From: Acetilactobacillus jinshanensis_A
GTDB taxonomy: Bacteria; Bacillota; Bacilli; Lactobacillales; Lactobacillaceae
Direction: 5' to 3'
NCBI GenBank assembly: GCA_043289735.1
Contig: CP171343.1
Location: forward strand, 682,001 to 746,000
Length of the DNA stretch: 64,000 bases
This document shows, piece by piece, positions 56,438 through 64,000 of this stretch. The first letter of the stretch is position 1. Every line of letters starts with the position of its first letter. Position numbers and translations under genes: made by a program. Under the pieces are notes generated by a model. The model saw only the letters and a list, made by a program, of their open reading frames with translations. It searched no databases and was not told where the DNA came from.

Positions 56438-57325
56438 TTAATTTGTTAAAAGGTTCCGAAAAACGGCCGGCATCTGAACCGTAAAGATCAATAGCTGACC
56501 GGTCCTGGGGTGCCGAAAGCCTAATTTCCAGGCGTGAAGAAACTGGCCGTGACCTTTAATCGTCTTCCGCGGTCCGTATAAAGGATCACCCACTAACGGA
56601 TGACCAATATATTTCATATGAACCCTGATCTGATGAGTTCGGCCGGTTTCTAAACGGCACGCGATCAAAGTATACTTACCAAATCGTTCCAGAACTTTAT
56701 AGTGGGTGACAGCATGGCGGCCGTCACTAACTACGGCCTGCTTTTTACGGTTGTGTCGGGATCGACCCAGCGGCGCGTTCACCGTTCCCCGATCTTCCTT
56801 TACGTTCCCGTGAACTAAAGCGATGTATTCACGAACGTTGGTCTTATAACGTAGTTGTTTAGATAACGAATAATGGGCCAGATTATTTTTAGCCACCATC
56901 AATAGACCCGAAGTGTCCTTATCGATCCGGTGAACGATTCCCGGCCGATAAGTTCCGTTAATGTTGGATAACGGCGTATGATACAGCAGCGCGTTGACTA
57001 ACGTGTGATCAGGATGACCCGGTGCCGGATGAACCACCATCCCCTGCGGCTTATTAACCACCAGAACGTCGTGATCTTCATAAATGATGTCTAGCGGAAT
57101 ATCTTCCGGCACCAAACTTAATTTTTTAGGGGCGGGAATCTTAACCGTGATCTGATCATCAGTCTGAACCTTGTATTTAGGCTTGACGACTTTTCCGTTG
57201 ACGTGAATCAAATGCTTATTAATTAATTTTTTAACTCGGGATCGGCTTAGTTTAGGCAACGATTCAGCCATGACCTTATCAATTCGGCCGCGTTGCTGTT
57301 TAATTAATAAGTGTTTTACGGTCAT
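56438..57325 (-). CDS. rluD: RluD-type pseudouridine synthase
   Basis: 23S rRNA pseudouridine synthase. The S4-like RNA-binding domain (RGRIDKVMAESLPKLSRSRV, KKLINKHLIHVNGKVVKPK) is followed by the catalytic motif GIVHRIDKDTSGLLMVAKN with active Asp, and LETGRTHQIRVHMKYIGHPL. 295 residues, usual. The ATG lies directly after the lspA stop. Operon rluD-pyrR-carA*-carB*. Confidence 0.93.
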   Translation of the reverse strand: MTVKHLLIKQQRGRIDKVMAESLPKLSRSRVKKLINKHLIHVNGKVVKPKYKVQTDDQITVKIPAPKKLSLVPEDIPLDIIYEDHDVLVVNKPQGMVVHPAPGHPDHTLVNALLYHTPLSNINGTYRPGIVHRIDKDTSGLLMVAKNNLAHYSLSKQLRYKTNVREYIALVHGNVKEDRGTVNAPLGRSRHNRKKQAVVSDGRHAVTHYKVLERFGKYTLIACRLETGRTHQIRVHMKYIGHPLVGDPLYGPRKTIKGHGQFLHAWKLGFRHPRTGQLLIFTVQMPAVFRNLLTN

Positions 57326-57720
57326 TTAATCACGTTTCTTTAATCGTTTATTAAAACCCATTAAGATCATTAATAAAATCACCCCGACGGTTAACGAAGA
57401 GTCCGCAATATTGAAGACGGGAAAATTTATAAAATCCGTTTGAATCATATCGGTTACCGAACCCTGAAGGATTCGACTCACTAGATTACCGCTGGCTCCC
57501 GCTATAAATAATGTGATCGCCGTTTCGTAGCCAACATCGTAACGGCATTTCCATAGGTAATAACCGGCGATAGCAATCGCAATAATTCCGATCAATACAA
57601 ACAGCCATCGTTTGCCGGGCATCATGCTCCAAGCCGCCCCTGAATTTTTAACGTTAGTGAGTGAAATAAGTTGGGAACGAGTTCATGGACACTAAAAGTT
57701 TTAACATTATTAGCGATCCA
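57326..57720 (-). pseudogene. lspA: Signal peptidase II, N-terminal part lost
   Basis: Aspartyl protease that cleaves lipoprotein signal peptides. The C-terminal two-thirds is present: MMPGKRWLFVLIGIIAIAIA, ITLFIAGASGNLVSRILQGS and DFINFPVFNIADSSLTVGVI, with the catalytic Asp in D-x-I-x-F and FNIADS. The first helix and first part of the protein, up to FWIANNVKTFSVHELVPN, are in the upstream frame fused to another gene, followed by a frame change into SLTNVKNSGAAWS. So the first transmembrane helix is gone. Annotated lipoproteins (39847) would need another peptidase. Confidence 0.7.
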
Positions 57721-57909
57721 AAATTTTCGGTTAATTAATTCTAATCCACCGACGATAAAAAATGCGATAAAAAAGATAATGGTAATCCATTGAAAATGGG
57801 TTACTTCTAGCCAGAAGATAATTCCGGTTAATAAGACGATAAAGGTCCAGCACCAGTCAATAGTGCTAAAAATCGGGCTGGGCTGATAATAAAATTGATG
57901 TTGATCCAT
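57622..57909 (-). CDS. EbsA-like membrane protein fused to the LspA N-terminal region
   Basis: MDQHQFYYQPSPIFSTIDWC, then WTFIVLLTGIIFWLEVTHFQ and WITIIFFIAFFIVGGLELIN: two membrane helices of the type found in EbsA-like pore-forming proteins of lactobacilli, often beside lspA. From RKFWIANNVKTFSVHELVPN it is LspA-like, then frame-shifted. It looks like a deletion has joined the first gene and the lspA start. The family name is a guess from recall of layout. Confidence 0.45.
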   Translation of the reverse strand: MDQHQFYYQPSPIFSTIDWCWTFIVLLTGIIFWLEVTHFQWITIIFFIAFFIVGGLELINRKFWIANNVKTFSVHELVPNLFHSLTLKIQGRLGA

Positions 57910-57911
57910 AA

Positions 57912-58825
57912 TTACCGAAAATATTTCTTGAATGGGTTTTCATAATAATTATAGTTAATTTCTCGATCCGTTAAGAGCATCTGGGCCAAAAACTTACCAA
58001 TAATCGGTCCGGTCGTTAATCCCGATGAACCTAATCCGCCGCCGATTAAAAGATCGGGATGATGGGGAATTTTACCGAAGAACGGGCCGTAATCGCCAGT
58101 AAAGCCACGGGTCCCGGTTCTAACCTGAATAATGTCATCGGGAGTTACTTTATTGATTAGTTTCTGAGCAATGGTTAGGTCTTAAATCAAAGCCGAGATT
58201 GTCTTCATGAGTAGCTCCGATTACTAACTGACCGTGGCCAAACGGTAAGAAATCATATTCACCTTCTGGCATCAAAACCGGCATGATTTCTTTATTAGGA
58301 AAATCACCGACCCGGATCTTGATTAATTGACCCTTTTGAGGCCGGATATCAGCATTAATGCCTAAAGGTAATAAGGTCTTACTGATCCAAGCCCCCGTTG
58401 CGATAATGATCTTAGACCGTTAATCCTTGCGCCTCCGGTAACCATTACTCCGGGCTAAGAATGATCAAGGACCGGGATCCTTTCTTTAACCTGCTGAGCA
58501 GTTAACTTTAGAATTCGACCCATGCAACATCTGTACTTCTGGTGATAATGGTTCCGGATTGATTATAAATATCATTCGACATTGCCGTTTCTTCGGCTAA
58601 TCGGGGTAATAATTGAGCACCGGCCCGGGCTAAATGATACCATTGCTGATTTCGTCGCTTTGATAACCACGGTGAAATGATTCCGGCAGCCGCTTTGGTG
58701 GCTTGGCCATGGCCGCTATCAAACATCGTTACGGTAAGATTTTGGTGACCCTTAAACTGACTTAAATAGTAAGCAACGGTCGAACCTACGATTCCGCCGC
58801 CGATGATCGCAATTCTAGTTTTCAT
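57912..58825 (-). pseudogene. FAD-dependent amine/D-amino acid oxidase, frameshifted
   Basis: DAO-family flavoprotein, resembling glycine oxidase or D-amino acid oxidases. The FAD loop IAIIGGGIVGSTVAYYLSQF is at the start, then GQATKAAAGIISPWLSKRR. Later frames read PEGEYDFLPFGHGQLVIGAT and IGGGLGSSGLTTGPIIGKFL, both family markers. Frame changes near 58510 and between 58180 and 58420. ATG 58825 opens after AGAGGATATTTTCAG. The substrate is unknown. Confidence 0.7.
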
Positions 58826-58842
58826 CTGAAAATATCCTCTAA

Positions 58843-59988
58843 TTATTTATTACCATGATAGTTTTTGGTGCTCCAGAACTGAAAATAATCGGTTCGAAGT
58901 GATCCGTTATATAACTTTCGGCGTTTAGTGGCCTTTTGTCCGTAATAATGCTCGAAATTTAAGTCACTGCTTAAGAAATATTTTGACCAACTCGTCATCG
59001 GTTTAAAAACGTGACCTAAAGTTCGGTATAGCTTATGAACTTCAGCGGGACTTTCCATTCTTTGTCCATAAGGCGGATTTGAAACGACGACGCCATCGGT
59101 TAACGACGTCTTAAAATCTTTAACGTCTAATTGCTGAATGTGGAAGTCATCCAATAAGCCCGCTTCCGCAGAGTTAATCTTGACCGCGTTGACCATTTTA
59201 GGGTCGATATCAGAAGCAAAAATTTGAATAGCTTGGTGAGGCTTAGCCTGGGCTTTAGCCTCTTGACGAAGTTGCTTAACTCGTCCGGTATTAACCCATT
59301 CCCACTTTTCAAAAGTAAAATGACGATTAAGTCCGGGCGCAATATTTTTACCCATTAAAGCCGCTTCGATCGGAATGGTTCCCGAACCGCACATGGGATC
59401 AACTAACGGCATTTGATCGGGATGCCAATCGGTTAATTCAATCAATGCCGCCGCCATATTTTCCTTTAATGGAGCAATTCCTTTCAAGAATTTATAACCA
59501 CGTTTAAACAAGCTTTCACCGGTGGTGTCTAAAGTTAAACGGACGCGGTTTTTGCGAACCGATACTTCTAACGGATATACCGGACCAGTTTCTGGTAAAC
59601 GGCCTTTACGAAAGTAAACATGACCAATTTTTTTAGCAATCGCCTTTTTAACCACGGCTTGAACATCGGGCGTGCTGTGTAACTGAGATTTAACCGATAC
59701 CCCTTCAACCGGAAATTTAGCGTTCATGGGTAAATATCGATCCCACGGTAAGTTATAAGTCTGATCAAAGAGGTCATCAAACGTTTTAGCGTTGAATTCA
59801 CCGATCATGATTTTGACCCGATCAGCTGACCGTAGCCATAGGTTAGTTTTAACGATGTCATCCAACGTTCCCTTAAAAAGAACCCGACCGTTCTGGACCT
59901 TAACTGGGTAGCCTAGTTACGTAAGTTCTTTACCTACGATACCTTCAATTCCTGCAGCAGCGGTCGCGATTAGATGAAATTTTTGCAT
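58843..59988 (-). pseudogene. RlmL/YpsC-type 23S rRNA guanine methyltransferase with an in-frame stop
   Basis: S-adenosylmethionine-dependent rRNA methyltransferase with a THUMP domain. ATG 59988 has AAGGTGGAAATTA; it reads MQKFHLIATAAAGIEGIVGK then ELT, TAA at 59917-59919, then LGYPVKVQNGRVLFKGTLDD in the same frame. The remaining 340 residues are open: PLVDPMCGSGTIPIEAALMG, DGVVVSNPPYGQRMESPAEV, the SAM pocket and N-P-P-Y catalytic motif. A single substitution (TAA from CAA or GAA) would explain the stop. Possibly an error or a rare translation start at 59865. Confidence 0.8.
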
Positions 59989-60035
59989 TAATTTCCACCT
60001 TACGATTTTAATTTAAAATAGTTAATTAACTTAAC

Positions 60036-60063
60036 AAAAAAGGTGAGAGCAAAAGCCCTCACC
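60036..60063 (-). terminator. Terminator of rnpB
   Basis: On the reverse strand GGTGAGGGC and GCTCTCACC pair (one G-T) around TTTT, then TTTTTTGTTAAG. It lies 11 bases beyond the predicted 3' end of the RNase P RNA. Confidence 0.85.
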
Positions 60064-60073
60064 CATTCCTGAT

Positions 60074-60476
60074 GGCATAAATTCCTATAAGCCACGTTTT
60101 GTACTTATATAAAATGTCAGGTCAAATTATATAAGCAGTAATCATCTATCTATAGAATCATCAAAGTGATTCTATCCCCACGCTTGGTTCATTTTCCGTG
60201 CGTGAAGCTCCTCTACCAAAAGTTTGAGTTCTCCGCTCGAGGGGTTTACCGCGTTCCATTCAATTGGATTTCTCCAATGTTTCGTCACTGTGGCACTTTT
60301 CAAGAGTATTAAAGCATAGCAAAACCTTAGCTCGTTTCTCCGCCGTAATCATCATTAAGAGTGATCCCCCGGTTTATTTTTTAACCGAGCACGAACACTA
60401 CGGGCATCGCAGCCTGTGCGAGAGTGGACTTTCCTCACCTAGCAAAAGCTAGGCGCGATTACTCAGAACTTATGCC
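60074..60476 (-). ncRNA. rnpB: RNase P RNA, class B
   Basis: Reverse strand, about 403 bases. The universal CR-I segment GAGGAAAGTCCAC is near the 5' end (plus strand 60425-60437), with a P1 helix of GGCATAA at the 5' end and TTATGCC at the 3' end and the CR-V-region ACAAAACGTGGCTTATAG near the 3' end. Placement before gpsB and after ypsC matches Firmicutes. The ends are inferred from the P1 pairing. Confidence 0.9.
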
Positions 60477-60497
60477 TATGTATTTAATTGATTTATC

Positions 60498-60878
60498 TTA
60501 AAATTGATTAGGAGTATGTGTCTGATTAGTACTATGACCAAAGACGTGATTTTCTAAATTAGCTAACCGTTTTAAGATATTAATATAAGTAGCATTATCA
60601 GGCTGAGGGCTGACGATCTTGATTTTGACCCGCGTTTGAGTCATTTGTGGAGAGGTCATATCACTATTATCCGAAGCGCCAGATCTGGTTAAATGATCGA
60701 CCTTTTGTCTTAATTGATCGTTTTCATCTTGTAATTGCTGAATTGATTTATTAAAGGTTTCATAATCCCTAATAACCATATCCAGAAAACTATCAACATC
60801 TGTGGGATCATAGCCACGTATCTTTTGCTTAAAGTCTTTTTGCAAAATATCTTTAGGAGTAAAATGAATTTTTCCCAT
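60498..60878 (-). CDS. gpsB: Cell division regulator GpsB (DivIVA family)
   Basis: Membrane-associated adaptor for penicillin-binding proteins in cell elongation/division. The DivIVA N-domain reads HFTPKDILQKDFKQKIRGYD with PTDVDSFLDMVIRDYETFN, followed by a coiled coil IQQLQDENDQLRQKVDHL and a C-terminal domain NILKRLANLENHVFG. ATG 60878 has GAGGTGTAATGAT. 126 residues, normal. Upstream of rnpB on the same strand. PBP1a at 62277 is the expected partner. Confidence 0.94.
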   Translation of the reverse strand: MGKIHFTPKDILQKDFKQKIRGYDPTDVDSFLDMVIRDYETFNKSIQQLQDENDQLRQKVDHLTRSGASDNSDMTSPQMTQTRVKIKIVSPQPDNATYINILKRLANLENHVFGHSTNQTHTPNQF

Positions 60879-60921
60879 ATATCATTACACCTCAAATCAA
60901 ACACTATCAGAACATTCATTA

Positions 60922-61518
60922 TTATAACAAATGTTGCTTACGTTGCAAATCTCCACGGTGCTTTTCACGATAGGCCGCTTCATAATCTTCAGCAGCATCT
61001 TCTAAATCATCCATGGTGATGGTGGTCAATGGATATTGATGATTTTTTGCGTATTGATTTATCTTAGTGTAATCATACTTAGTCTTTCCGGGATAATCAG
61101 AATCATAAATTAATAATGCCGCATCAGTATGATTCAGCATAAAAGCTTGGTAATTAAAGAGTTGCTGGGGTGAAGTATAACCAGAATTACTTACGGGGCG
61201 TGAAAAGTCGGCCCGTTTAATCGTTTTAGCAAGTCTGATTTGGTTACGATCACCCCAACGATTTCCAAAATGCGCAAACGGTTCCATTACCGCAATCTGA
61301 TATTGATGGGAATACTTCTTCTTTAATGACGTGGCGTCCTCAACGAACCACTGCTCAACCCCTAATTGAGCACCGGTAATGAACCAGGTAAAGCCATTGA
61401 TAACGGCCTGACTAATTTGGTCTTTCATTACCGATTTAAAGACTTTAACCTTAGGATCTTTATCTTTGAAAACGTTTAATTCATAACTTCGGTATCCGGT
61501 TACCCATAATCTTTTCAT
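60922..61518 (-). CDS. ypsA: YpsA/DUF1273 family protein
   Basis: Conserved Firmicutes protein of the SLOG superfamily. MKRLWVTGYRSYELNVFKDK, FITGAQLGVEQWFVEDATS and GDRNQIRLAKTIKRAD and YTSPQQLFNYQAFMLNHTDA match the nucleotide-binding pattern. ATG 61518 is chosen over 61539, because a polypurine GAAGAAAGC lies 10 bases before. Position between gpsB and recU is the usual neighbourhood. The biochemical role is not established. Confidence 0.9.
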   Translation of the reverse strand: MKRLWVTGYRSYELNVFKDKDPKVKVFKSVMKDQISQAVINGFTWFITGAQLGVEQWFVEDATSLKKKYSHQYQIAVMEPFAHFGNRWGDRNQIRLAKTIKRADFSRPVSNSGYTSPQQLFNYQAFMLNHTDAALLIYDSDYPGKTKYDYTKINQYAKNHQYPLTTITMDDLEDAAEDYEAAYREKHRGDLQRKQHLL

Positions 61519-61625
61519 ATTATCATCAGCTTTCTTCATATATTATTATAATAAACCAGTTTCCATCTAAATGTGACACTTGGTATAATTGTTTTAACTG
61601 GATCTTTAGATACCATTATAAGAAG

Positions 61626-62240
61626 ATGACGAAAACGAAAATTAATTATCCAAACGGAACGGGATTTTCACGTTATCATCCCCATCGTTTAAATCGTCAG
61701 CATCGATTAACCACGTTCGGGGATCGTGGAATGTCGCTTGAACACGAGATTAATAAAAGCAATGCTTATTACCTGTCTAAAGGAATCGCGGTCGTCCATA
61801 AAAAACCCACCCCCATTTCGATCGTTAAGGTCGATTATCCTAAACGAAGCGCCGCGGTGATTCGCGAAGCCTACTTTAGTAAAGCTTCAACTACCGATTA
61901 TAACGGTGTCTATAAAGGATATTATATTGATTTTGATGCTAAAGAAACTAAGGATAAAACCGCCTTCCCGTTACGTAATTTTCATCGTCACCAGGTTGAA
62001 CACATGCGCGAATGCGTTCGGCAAGGCGGCATTTGCTTTGCTTTAATTAAATTCGTAAAAACTAACGAAATTTACGTTTTTAAGGCGACCGATTTATTTT
62101 CTTATTGGGATGCTCAGTATCATGGAGGACGCAAATCGGTCCCTAAATCCATAATCGATCAGCGAGGCTATCAGATTAAATATCAACTTCAGCCGCTAAT
62201 TCCCTATTTAAAAGGTGTTAATCAAATAATTCATATTTAA
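61626..62240 (+). CDS. recU: Holliday junction resolvase RecU
   Basis: Endonuclease that resolves recombination intermediates and is needed for chromosome segregation. INYPNGTGFSRY, FGDRGMSLEHEINKSNAYYL, DYNGVYKGYYIDFDAKETKD with catalytic Asp, Glu and Lys, then KTAFPLRNFHRHQVEHM. 204 residues, normal. ATG 61626 has ATAAGAAGATG as a weak ribosome site. recU-pbp1a is a conserved pair, and pbp1a begins 37 bases after the stop. Confidence 0.95.
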   Translation: MTKTKINYPNGTGFSRYHPHRLNRQHRLTTFGDRGMSLEHEINKSNAYYLSKGIAVVHKKPTPISIVKVDYPKRSAAVIREAYFSKASTTDYNGVYKGYYIDFDAKETKDKTAFPLRNFHRHQVEHMRECVRQGGICFALIKFVKTNEIYVFKATDLFSYWDAQYHGGRKSVPKSIIDQRGYQIKYQLQPLIPYLKGVNQIIHI

Positions 62241-62258
62241 TTTGTCTAATTAGACAAA
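62241..62258. promoter_or_regulatory. 18-base perfect palindrome between recU and pbp1a
   Basis: TTTGTCTAATTAGACAAA, an exact inverted repeat that starts at the base after the recU stop and ends 3 bases before the AGGAG of pbp1a. It could be an operator for a dimeric repressor, or a hairpin that shields the ribosome site. A-rich on the right, so not a forward terminator; the reverse strand has T-runs. Confidence 0.5.
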
Positions 62259-62276
62259 AAAGGAGATCTATTTTAT

Positions 62277-64000
62277 ATGGAACCTCATATGAGAGTTCAG
62301 GCTCGTGAAATGGCGGAGGCGTCAAATCGTAAGCCTACCTTATTTAGAAAGATCTTTTTGAGTATTTTAGCAGCGATCGTTATTTTAGTAATTTTAGGGA
62401 CCTGCCTCTTCTTTTTCTACGTTGCAAGTGCACCTAAGGTTACTACGTCTGATTTGTCCAGTAATAATTCTACTAAAATCTACGATGCTAACGGCCACAT
62501 CATTTCGCGATTAGGCGCTCAAAATCGTCAGTATGCTAAGTCTAATCAAATTCCGACGCAGTTGACCGGTGCTATCACTTCCATTGAAGATCGTCATTTC
62601 TATAAAGATCACGGAATTGATCCGGTTCGAACCGTTAAAGCCGCTTTTGCCGATTTAACCGGATCGCAGCTAGGCTTACAAGGTGGCAGTACTTTAACCC
62701 AGCAATTAGTTAAGTTATCAGTATTTTCAACCGCAGCTTCCGATCGAACCTTAAAGCGAAAAGCCCAAGAAGCTTGGCTAGCTTTAAAGGTCAATCATCG
62801 TTATCCTAAATCAAAAATCATGGAATACTACATTAACAAAGTTTATATGGGTAATAACGCTTATGGTATGAAAACCGCCGCTAAATATTATTATAATAAG
62901 TCGTTAAATCAGTTGAACTTTCCCGAAACGGCGATGTTAGCTGGAATGCCTCAGTCACCTTCTCTTTATAATCCGTATCGTTATCCAAAGTACGCTAAAC
63001 AGCGTCGTGACCAAGTTTTAATCTCAATGCTTAATAATAATAAGATTAATAAATCTCAGTATTATCAAGCAAAAGCAACGCCGATTAAGGCTGGATTAGC
63101 GAAAGTTCATCCGAGTACTAATCTAAATGACCGTCGTGAAAAGGTAATCGATGCCTATCTGAAACAAACCATTCAGGAGCTGCAAGCTCATAAATATAAA
63201 TTACACTCCGGTTTAAAGGTTTACACTAACCTTAATTTTGCGGATCAAAAGAAGCTTTATAACTTAGCTAACAAGACAGGTTCTGAAGTTGGCTTTCCAA
63301 ATAACCAATTCCAGATTGGGGCTGCCATGGTCGATCCCAAGAACGGTAAGATCGATGCCATGTTAGGGGGCCGGAAGCAGACCGTTCCCTTTGGCTTCAA
63401 CCGAGCAATTCGAACCGATCGTTCCAGTGGTTCAACTATGAAGCCATTGATGGATTACGGCCCCGCTATTCAATACGATTACTTCCCTACTTATCAAGTG
63501 GTTCATGATACTCCATATACTTATCCAGGTACTAACGTAAAATTAGAAGATTTTGATAAAAAATATGAAGGAAACATCACGATGCGTCGAGCCTTAGTTG
63601 AATCCCGAAATATTCCGGCAATTCGGACGCTCCATCACGTGGGAATTGGCCCCGCAACTAAATTCTTAAAGGGATTAGGAATGACCTTTAATCAGAAGCT
63701 TCAGCTTCAAAACGGAATTGGTGCTTATATTTCACCGCTTCAAGAAGCTGCGGCTTATTCAGCATTTTCTAACGGCGGGATTTATCATAAGCCATACACC
63801 ATTAAGAAAGTCGTTGAACCGGATGGCCAGACTCATCATTTCAAGAGCCCTGGCCATCGAGCCATGTCACCGGCAACCGCCTTTATGATGACTAACATGC
63901 TAAAGGGCGTCATTACCGATCCTAAGGGATCAGGTACCGCTGCTAAAATCGATGGCTTGCACGAAGCTGGTAAAACTGGAACTACTCAGTATCCATCTGA
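62277..64000 (+). CDS. pbp1A: Penicillin-binding protein 1A (bifunctional), cut by window end
   Basis: Class A PBP with glycosyltransferase and transpeptidase domains. A cytoplasmic N-terminus is followed by a helix (FLSILAAIVILVILGTCLFF). The GT51 domain carries AITSIEDRHFYKDHGID and GGSTLTQQLVKL. The transpeptidase has SxxK at SGSTMKPL, SxN at ESRNIPAI and KTG at AGKTGTT near 63960. ATG 62277 follows AAGGAGATCTATTTT. Open to the right edge; at least 574 residues seen of about 700. Confidence 0.96.
   Translation, partial: MEPHMRVQAREMAEASNRKPTLFRKIFLSILAAIVILVILGTCLFFFYVASAPKVTTSDLSSNNSTKIYDANGHIISRLGAQNRQYAKSNQIPTQLTGAITSIEDRHFYKDHGIDPVRTVKAAFADLTGSQLGLQGGSTLTQQLVKLSVFSTAASDRTLKRKAQEAWLALKVNHRYPKSKIMEYYINKVYMGNNAYGMKTAAKYYYNKSLNQLNFPETAMLAGMPQSPSLYNPYRYPKYAKQRRDQVLISMLNNNKINKSQYYQAKATPIKAGLAKVHPSTNLNDRREKVIDAYLKQTIQELQAHKYKLHSGLKVYTNLNFADQKKLYNLANKTGSEVGFPNNQFQIGAAMVDPKNGKIDAMLGGRKQTVPFGFNRAIRTDRSSGSTMKPLMDYGPAIQYDYFPTYQVVHDTPYTYPGTNVKLEDFDKKYEGNITMRRALVESRNIPAIRTLHHVGIGPATKFLKGLGMTFNQKLQLQNGIGAYISPLQEAAAYSAFSNGGIYHKPYTIKKVVEPDGQTHHFKSPGHRAMSPATAFMMTNMLKGVITDPKGSGTAAKIDGLHEAGKTGTTQYPS

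Noticed and set aside
1..64000. CRISPR array, rRNA operon or complete prophage
   Set aside because: No regularly spaced repeats, no 16S/23S segments and no phage structural genes; only isolated integrase and polymerase relics.

Overview
The window looks like a chromosome segment from a low-to-mid GC member of the Lactobacillaceae. Evidence is strong AGGAGG-type ribosome sites, frequent TTG/GTG starts, a KxYKxGKxW-type signal, a class B RNase P RNA, an FbpA/RqcH, GpsB, YpsA and RecU block next to PBP1a, L-lactate dehydrogenase, pyruvate oxidase, two NADH oxidase-type flavoproteins and fructokinase/PGI genes. Fructokinases plus NADH oxidases would suit a fructose-using heterofermenter, but the genus cannot be fixed from the sequence alone.

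Layout. 0-9.5 kb: a frameshifted family B DNA polymerase gene cut by the left edge, a decayed MFS transporter, a fructokinase-pgi-fructokinase cluster, a zinc alcohol dehydrogenase, an AraC-type regulator and a VOC protein, nearly all except pgi broken. 9.5-24.7 kb: HIT protein, NrnA, a decayed membrane metalloprotease, HU, a first IS605-like element, surface-protein and aminotransferase relics, ldh, tRNA-Gln and tRNA-His, proC, lemA, htpX, an amino acid antiporter and a NADH oxidase. 24.8-32 kb: a tRNA-Ala with a replaced acceptor stem, an Fst/par-like type I toxin-antitoxin locus, a broken pyruvate oxidase whose 5' end abuts a second IS605-like copy, a thymidine kinase-like relic and a decaying purA-purB-hpt block. 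32-40.4 kb: transporters, TsaC/Sua5, a second NADH oxidase and several unknowns. 40.4-49.6 kb: a second, diverged family B polymerase gene, a second HU, a DsbA-like protein, a glyA-folD deletion junction, an integrase relic, small membrane proteins and Hsp20. 49.6-64 kb: mostly conserved housekeeping genes: degV, rqcH, carB-like, carA-like, pyrR, rluD, lspA, rlmL, rnpB, gpsB, ypsA, recU and pbp1a.

The most striking observations are three. (1) The translationally coupled carA-carB pair behind pyrR is open throughout, yet CarA has lost its whole glutaminase triad (Cys to Gly, His to Asn, Glu to Asn) and CarB has lost metal-binding Glu/Asn in both ATP-grasp modules plus its C-terminal allosteric domain. 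It looks like a maintained pseudoenzyme pair. (2) At 24981-25237 a TTGACA-N17-TATATT promoter drives a short terminated RNA that repeats 12 bases lying antisense to the start region of a 39-residue hydrophobic peptide, the architecture of the par/Fst type I system. (3) Two diverged family B polymerase genes with an NTDG motif C lie 40 kb apart, suggesting two invasions by a self-replicating element.

Frameshifts are very common in 0-50 kb and occur in normally essential genes (purA, glyA, folD, rqcH). Two NN pairs (27940-27941, 45633-45634) mark assembly junctions. Some breaks may therefore be assembly errors, but large internal deletions (hpt, glyA/folD, HAD phosphatase, MFS, lspA) point to real decay as well.
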